Source: Planctomycetaceae bacterium TMED10
GTDB lineage: Bacteria; Planctomycetota; Planctomycetia; Pirellulales; UBA7805
Assembly (NCBI GenBank): GCA_002168195.1
Contig: NHBP01000085.1
Location: 14,701-26,207 of the forward strand
Length of the DNA stretch: 11,507 bases
Direction: 5' to 3'
This document shows, piece after piece, positions 7,808 to 11,507 of the stretch. The notes beneath the pieces were generated by a model. It was not told where the DNA came from and ran no database searches. It saw only the letters and a list, made by a program, of their open reading frames with translations. A program made the position numbers and the translations under genes. Numbering within the stretch: position 1 is the first letter of the stretch; each line of letters opens with the position of its first letter.

Positions 7808-9423
7808 TACTGTTTCTCAGAGGACAACTGCGATTCAATCCGCTTGACGCGGAGCGTTGCTTCATCCTGTTCCGGTCCCTTTACAGCAGAATAGTGTTTT
7901 AGGGCTTCGGAGAAATCCCCTGCAGCTTCTGCAACGCGACCCCGCGCCATGGTTGTGGAAATTTTTACGGCATCTTTCGGCCAGGATGGCGCAGTCTGCT
8001 GTTTATCGGTCTGGTCAAGATAGTATTCGGCGAGCGGAAAATTTCCCTCATCGATGGCGATGGTTGCCAAGTGTCGTGTCGCGTCGCGACTGATTACGTC
8101 CGATCGTTCGTAAAGAAAATCCATCTGATCTTTGACCTCAGGTGGAATATCCTCCTTGGGGAATTTCTGCAACATCGTACGTGATGTCAACAGGAGTGGC
8201 TTGGCTCCTTTCTCGCCAATCGGGGCATCGTGTTCACGACGCGGTACACCTTCGATCTGCGTGGTATAGCGGCCCGCGAGTTGCTGCAAGCGGCCCGCCC
8301 ACAGTGGATTAACGGCGCCCGTCACAAATTTTCCATACTGCTGCAGTTCGCGTGCAATTCTTGAACGATCTTTGTTTTTGGGGTCCGCAAGAATACGTGT
8401 CGCAACGTACGGCCACGGCCAAATACGCGGGCGCGGTGTTTGGTTCAATGCGGCGACGGCATCTGCTAGTTCCGATGGATGATCCACTAGCCGCATGCGA
8501 TTATTTCCGCCCAGCGCATTCTGGATCATTTTCATTCGTTTTGAAAGTGACTGAGGGCTGGCTTCAATGAATGGAACGACCTGTGCTACGAGATCACCCG
8601 TCACCCAGTATGGCTTTTCCGGTAAATCCCAGGCCCGTAGCAGCGCCTCGTTACTCGCTACATCGGAAAGCGTCGCAACGCCCCCATCGGGTCCGGGGAT
8701 GGGCAGACCATAGGTTGGATCAAAAAGAAATATTTGTCCGTTGTGAAGTACGCCGACAGACCACAGAGTAAGTTGAACCGGTTGGTCCCCTCCTGCGGGT
8801 AATGGGAGATAAAAAAGCACGACGTCGAGATCGAGTTGGCGTGCTAACAGGGCAAACAGCCAGGCCCGATCCACCGGGCTGCCATGCCCCAGCAAGAGCG
8901 TTTGCCAGGGGAGCTGCGCTGTGGGTGGAGCATCCGTCGACGGTTCAGGATCGAGCGCCACGTGCGAGACCGTCCAGTTAAAAAGATCCTGAGCCGCAGC
9001 CAGATCGTCGGTTGAATTGAGTGTGGCGTAATTTGCAACGCCGTTCACGAGAGCACATTCGCGCAGGTAAACACCGTCGAAATTATTGAAAGTGTCTTCT
9101 TCAAGACTTGAAATTAATGGGCCCGTCTGGAATACCTCGGGAAGGGTTGCCAGCAGTGGATCAAGCTGCCAGTTGGTTTGCGGCTGTTCGATTCGGCTCC
9201 ATTGATTTAAACGATCGACAATTTGGGAGAGAATTTGTGTCGGGCCAAACTTTGAAAGATGGTTTAAGTTATCAACTGCATAGTCAAAATATTCCTGGTT
9301 CTGGCCATTATTCGCTTGCTCGTCGGCCGATATGGGAATAACCGGACGATCACTGCAGCCGCCAAAAGACAGCAGGATGAAGATTGAGAGTAAATAACAG
9401 GGCCGATAGTTAGAGGCGAGCAT
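7807..9423 (-). CDS. Predicted lipoprotein with degenerate transglutaminase-like domain
   Basis: A 538-residue exported protein. The N-terminus has Arg7, a hydrophobic stretch (10-20) and Gly-Gly-Cys ending at Cys23, a plausible but imperfect lipobox (Phe at -3), so it is probably anchored to a membrane. Residues about 141-240 resemble a transglutaminase-like core: AAQDLFNWTVSHVALDP (143-159), a helix GHGSPVDRAWLFALLARQLDLDVV (179-202) and the strand pair ending FLFDPTYGLP (232-241). In active transglutaminases the helix starts with Cys and the first strand has His. Here the equivalents are Ser/Pro and Leu, with only Asp235 kept, so catalysis by the usual triad looks unlikely. Residues about 440-515 look like TPR-type helical repeats (EGNFPLAEYYLDQ, AGDFSEALKHYSAV). 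It follows kdsA by 35 bp and overlaps galK by one base. The function is unknown; a structural or binding role in the envelope is a guess. Confidence 0.8.
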   Translation of the reverse strand: MLASNYRPCYLLSIFILLSFGGCSDRPVIPISADEQANNGQNQEYFDYAVDNLNHLSKFGPTQILSQIVDRLNQWSRIEQPQTNWQLDPLLATLPEVFQTGPLISSLEEDTFNNFDGVYLRECALVNGVANYATLNSTDDLAAAQDLFNWTVSHVALDPEPSTDAPPTAQLPWQTLLLGHGSPVDRAWLFALLARQLDLDVVLFYLPLPAGGDQPVQLTLWSVGVLHNGQIFLFDPTYGLPIPGPDGGVATLSDVASNEALLRAWDLPEKPYWVTGDLVAQVVPFIEASPQSLSKRMKMIQNALGGNNRMRLVDHPSELADAVAALNQTPRPRIWPWPYVATRILADPKNKDRSRIARELQQYGKFVTGAVNPLWAGRLQQLAGRYTTQIEGVPRREHDAPIGEKGAKPLLLTSRTMLQKFPKEDIPPEVKDQMDFLYERSDVISRDATRHLATIAIDEGNFPLAEYYLDQTDKQQTAPSWPKDAVKISTTMARGRVAEAAGDFSEALKHYSAVKGPEQDEATLRVKRIESQLSSEKQ

Positions 9424-9458
9424 GTTAGCTTCGTAGTCGATTGTGGTTCGGTGCGTAT

Positions 9459-10292
9459 TCAGGGCAAAGTCTCAAGGGCAGTTTCACGGAGACGCAACAA
9501 GCGGCGTAGCACCCCTTCAAATGTATCGAGCGGGATCATGTTTTGTCCATCGCTGGGCGATTTATCGGGATCGGGATGCGTTTCAAAGAAAAGTCCGTCC
9601 ACGCCCAAGGCAATGGCCGCTCGAGCTAAGGGTTCAACCAACTCGCGAGCGCCTCCAGTGGCGCCGGGAAGGGAACCCGGCTGTTGCACGCTGTGGGTAG
9701 CGTCAAAAATCACGGGTACACCGAGGTTTCCAAGGCCGACGATTGATTTTGAATCGCTTGCAAGGCGACCGTATCCGAAGAAGGTGCCACGTTCGGAGAC
9801 GAGAATATCTTTACAGCCACCACCGCGGAGTTTATCGATGACATATTGCATGTCCTCGGGGGCAAGGAACTGCCCCTTTTTGGCATTCACCGCACATCCG
9901 GTCCGAGCAGCTGCAAGGAGCAGATCTGTCTGCCGGCATAGGAAGGCAGGGATTTGGAGTAAGGTGCATACCTGACCTGCCGGGGCCGCCTGGGCCGGTT
10001 CATGGATGTCGGTTGTTACCGGTAAGCCGGTTCTTTCGGTAACCCGCTCAAGGATCTGGAGGCCCCGTTCAAGGCCGACCCCGCGAAACGCATCCAGACT
10101 GGTCCGGTTGGCCTTATCAAAGGATGCCTTAAAAACAAGGTTGATATCCAATCGCTCTTGGATGACCGCCAGTTTTTCGGCCAGATCGAGCGTGGCGTCG
10201 GCGTCTTCGATAACGCACGGACCGGCAATCACCAGCAGCGGGCTTTTTTGCCCACAGGAATATGCGCCGATGGTTACAGGTTCAAAAGTCAC
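9459..10292 (-). CDS. kdsA: 3-deoxy-D-manno-octulosonate 8-phosphate synthase, metal-dependent class
   Basis: A 277-residue barrel enzyme that condenses phosphoenolpyruvate with D-arabinose 5-phosphate to KDO-8-phosphate for LPS inner core. The signature [12 protein letters not shown] (54-65) and [12 protein letters not shown] (114-125) identify KdsA. Cys26 in IAGPCVIED stands where the metal-free E. coli enzyme has Asn26. With His200 (FDATH), Glu237 (FFETHPDP) and Asp248 (PSDGQNM) it completes the metal site of the Aquifex-type enzyme. The frame extends to an ATG at 10379, adding 29 residues unlike the family. The GTG at 10290-10292 gives a normal N-terminus and length, although no clear ribosome binding site precedes it. 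It is the first gene of the minus-strand run kdsA, lipoprotein, galK. Its presence implies a Gram-negative envelope with KDO. Confidence 0.95.
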   Translation of the reverse strand: MTFEPVTIGAYSCGQKSPLLVIAGPCVIEDADATLDLAEKLAVIQERLDINLVFKASFDKANRTSLDAFRGVGLERGLQILERVTERTGLPVTTDIHEPAQAAPAGQVCTLLQIPAFLCRQTDLLLAAARTGCAVNAKKGQFLAPEDMQYVIDKLRGGGCKDILVSERGTFFGYGRLASDSKSIVGLGNLGVPVIFDATHSVQQPGSLPGATGGARELVEPLARAAIALGVDGLFFETHPDPDKSPSDGQNMIPLDTFEGVLRRLLRLRETALETLP

Positions 10293-10423
10293 CGTGCCGC
10301 CCGATATGACAAGGATGAATGGGGGTCTGGACGGGCAATATAGTTTCCTTCCACGCCGTGAGGCAACCGATGGTCGCATTGCAAAAATGACGAAGTTTCG
10401 ACATGGGATCCAAAGGAGATCGG
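10293..10423. other. Divergent spacer between kdsA and a small plus-strand reading frame
   Basis: These 131 bases hold the unused N-terminal extension of the kdsA frame (to 10379) and the ribosome binding site AAGGAG (10413-10418) of the small frame starting at 10424. I see no convincing sigma-70 promoter in either direction within it. Confidence 0.4.
10413..10418 (+). promoter_or_regulatory. Strong ribosome binding site before a 38-codon reading frame
   Basis: AAGGAG lies 5 bases before the ATG at 10424-10426. It is the best Shine-Dalgarno match noted in the window, where most large genes have weak or no such site. Confidence 0.55.
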
Positions 10424-10540
10424 ATGGGCAAAAAAGCGCAAAAGTGTTTAAATTTGTGTGGCAAAATCATACAACTGCATCATTTTAATGTAGGCACGAA
10501 GGGGGGATTGGTGGCCCCGAAATTAAATCCAATAAAATAA
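10424..10540 (+). CDS. Candidate small basic protein, 38 residues, unrecognised
   Basis: ATG at 10424, TAA at 10538-10540. The product starts [16 protein letters not shown], continues [12 protein letters not shown] and ends [10 protein letters not shown]. It has seven lysines and no acidic residue, two cysteines four apart (residues 8 and 12) and a His-His pair (19-20). It has no signal peptide and no clear membrane segment. The strong ribosome binding site at 10413-10418 is the main support. Cys-x3-Cys with the nearby His pair could bind a metal, or the basic charge could suit nucleic acid, but neither is shown. It is divergent from kdsA. It could also be a chance frame: 38 codons is short, and the last third runs into an AT-rich tract. 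Confidence 0.4.
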   Translation: MGKKAQKCLNLCGKIIQLHHFNVGTKGGLVAPKLNPIK

Positions 10541-10558
10541 AAAAATAATTTAAGTCAA
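10529..10558 (-). promoter_or_regulatory. Candidate sigma-70 promoter toward kdsA
   Basis: On the minus strand TTGACT (10553-10558) is followed after 18 bases by TATTGG (10529-10534), within an AT-rich tract. The -35 is good and the -10 is poor. If used, the kdsA leader would be about 230 bases and antisense to the small frame at 10424-10540. Confidence 0.25.
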
Positions 10559-10687
10559 GTCTGCCATGGATGATGCGACTAGCGTTCTATGGCGATGATT
10601 GTCTTTCTTTTGTTTGGGCACACAGATTGCATCTAAAGGGAGGTGCACTAAGACGAAACAGTGTGATTCCAATTGAGACTGGCCCGT
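10541..10687. other. Intergenic stretch with no gene seen
   Basis: An AT-rich beginning (to about 10557) is followed by mixed sequence. I find no convincing coding frame on either strand. A poor plus-strand promoter-like pair, TTGTTT (10610-10615) and TCTAAA (10632-10637) with a 16-base spacer, could start a transcript near 10644 that runs into the folded element at 10688. GGGAGG at 10638-10643 has no suitable start codon after it. Confidence 0.3.
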
Positions 10688-10779
10688 AGGCCTCTGATGT
10701 ACTCCTGCCGCTTGGTTGCCTTGCCCCTGGCCACACGGCACTGTCAAATCGTATTTGGCACATCAGAGGCCTCCTTTTT
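10688..10779 (+). ncRNA. Candidate structured RNA: three-way junction with terminator-like 3' end
   Basis: A perfect 13-bp inverted repeat, AGGCCTCTGATGT (10688-10700) and ACATCAGAGGCCT (10760-10772), encloses 59 bases. Inside are two further hairpins. TGCCG (10706-10710) pairs with CGGCA (10736-10740) around a C-rich loop. GTCAAAT (10743-10749) pairs with ATTTGGC (10753-10759), 7 bp with one wobble and a CGT loop, directly abutting the long stem. Two bases after the repeat come five T (10775-10779). The T-run is only on this side, so plus-strand transcription is implied. The fold may be a small RNA, the 3' end of the small-frame transcript, or a terminator facing the AEC gene. I cannot assign it to a known family. 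Alternatives are a miniature inverted-repeat element or a protein-binding site. Confidence 0.42.
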
Positions 10780-10814
10780 GCGCTTAGGGAATTTTCTCGC
10801 CCTGCTGCAATGCG

Positions 10815-11507
10815 CTAACCACTTGCCTGAGCCACTAAGATCAGCACGCAGGTAACCGTGACGATCGAGCCGATCGTCGTCCAGAACACGCAATCGGCTG
10901 CTGTACGACTATCGCCCTCGAGTTCGATTGAAATAATCAGCGTGTTTACGGCTGTCGGTGCCGCGGCCGCAATCGTTAATTGGGCTCCCGGCCAGGGCCA
11001 GATGCCGATGGCCCAGCACACCAATGCCGTGGTGGCCGGTAGGAGCAGTAATTTTATGGCCATCGTAGGCCCGATAAGTTGCCACTGTGGCCAACGAGCA
11101 TTGCGGGCGAGTTGTGCGCCAAGAGTCAGGAGCATCACAGGGACCGTAGCTATCGAAAGCATATGAAGGGGAACCAGCATAAATTGCGGTAAGGCTGTCC
11201 CCGTTTCACGCACAATGAAAGCGGCGATTACCGTATAGATCATAGGGAGTTTGAAAAATCCCAGCAGGCCACCGATGCCCTGCCCTTTTCCCCAGGCGAT
11301 CACCGCATAGCCGACCATCCAGACCGCGATGTTGCTCAGCATGATCACCATCGCTTGCACCGCGACGCCATCATCAGCGGGACGACCAAAAAGGTTAGGA
11401 TGGGATCGGTAAAAGAGTTCGGTTACCGGTAAACCAAAATTACCGGCGTTGTAGACCAAGCCACCGAGTAATAAAGCACTTGCGGTGCTGCTGTCGTATT
11501 TGCGCAG
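10815..11507 (-). CDS. AEC-family (auxin efflux carrier/malonate permease type) transporter, 5' truncated by window
   Basis: This is the C-terminal part of an inner-membrane permease. The frame is open to the window edge (LRKYDSSTASALLLGG before the internal TTG at 11457-11459), so the start is missing. ALLLGGLVYNAGNFGLPV matches the conserved N-x-G-N-x-G-L-P segment of the AEC family. At least five hydrophobic segments follow, including AMVIMLSNIAVWMVGYAVIA, PLHMLSIATVPVMLLTLGAQ, IKLLLLPATTALVCWAIG and a final IGSIVTVTCVLILVAQ. APTAVNTLIISIE is also family-like. About 231 residues are visible; full-length members have about 300-390. Family members export or import small organic acids or remain uncharacterised, so the substrate is unknown. 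Stop TAG at 10815-10817. It shares the strand with kdsA but is separated from it by 522 bp that hold the candidate RNA. Confidence 0.87.
   Translation of the reverse strand: MRKYDSSTASALLLGGLVYNAGNFGLPVTELFYRSHPNLFGRPADDGVAVQAMVIMLSNIAVWMVGYAVIAWGKGQGIGGLLGFFKLPMIYTVIAAFIVRETGTALPQFMLVPLHMLSIATVPVMLLTLGAQLARNARWPQWQLIGPTMAIKLLLLPATTALVCWAIGIWPWPGAQLTIAAAAPTAVNTLIISIELEGDSRTAADCVFWTTIGSIVTVTCVLILVAQASG

Noticed and set aside
10293..10379. ATG at 10379 as the kdsA start
   Set aside because: It adds 29 residues (Arg/Pro-rich) absent from the family. The GTG at 10292 gives the usual length and N-terminus.
10006..10488. A 160-codon plus-strand frame across the kdsA start region
   Set aside because: It is mostly antisense to kdsA, whose residues are unmistakable. 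The peptide is rich in Ser/Arg with no recognisable motif, as expected for a shadow frame.
10688..10772. Integron attC site or insertion-sequence ends as explanation of the inverted repeat
   Set aside because: No GTTRRRY core sites, no cassette gene or integrase, and no target duplication at the flanks (bases before 10688 and after 10772 differ).
10786..10803. AGGG/CCCT pair after the AEC stop as a terminator
   Set aside because: Only 4 bp with a 10-base loop and no T-run on the minus strand.
10673..10855. Plus-strand 60-codon and minus-strand 65-codon (10550-10747) frames over the inverted repeat
   Set aside because: The plus frame runs into the AEC gene on the other strand. Neither has a ribosome binding site or familiar motif. 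The RNA-like fold explains the region better.

Overview
The window looks like chromosomal, mostly housekeeping DNA from a Planctomycetota-like bacterium. This is a moderate-confidence inference from several things: a plant-type cystathionine gamma-synthase, a kdsA of the metal-dependent class implying LPS, an amidinohydrolase of the 'MCPP...EINPWM' type, a large lipoprotein with a degenerate transglutaminase-like core, and few clear Shine-Dalgarno sequences. I see no tRNA, rRNA, insertion sequence, CRISPR array or phage gene.

Layout. (a) 1-677, plus: the 3' end of a trans-sulfuration PLP enzyme, cut by the window edge, followed by a weak terminator at 699-715. (b) 714-2637, minus: ltaE (threonine aldolase) followed 31 bp later by an amidinohydrolase with residues resembling arginine dihydrolase. 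(c) 2710-5282, plus: a TATAAT box and a 5'-leader hairpin, then hisD and hisC. HisC uses a TTG start with a good ribosome binding site. (d) 5313-10292, minus: kdsA, a transglutaminase-like lipoprotein, galK and a class I aldolase-like barrel protein. The lipoprotein and galK overlap by one base (TAATG), and kdsA lies 35 bp before the lipoprotein, so these three are probably cotranscribed. The aldolase-like gene follows galK after 104 bp. (e) 10293-10814: the only long gap between large genes. It holds a plus-strand 38-codon reading frame with a strong ribosome binding site (10424-10540), an AT-rich tract, and a perfect 13-bp inverted repeat. That repeat encloses two smaller hairpins and is followed by T5 (10688-10779), so it looks like a folded RNA. 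(f) 10815-11507, minus: the 3' part of an AEC-family transporter, cut by the window end.

How the genes relate. The left half is amino-acid metabolism: Met/Cys trans-sulfuration, Thr/Gly cleavage, guanidino hydrolysis and the last steps of His synthesis. The right half is envelope and sugar metabolism: KDO-8-phosphate synthesis, galactose phosphorylation, a putative phosphosugar aldolase and an exported lipoprotein. The least explained material is the intergenic region 10380-10814, the arginine-dihydrolase-like protein, and the lipoprotein whose transglutaminase-like core lacks its Cys and His.
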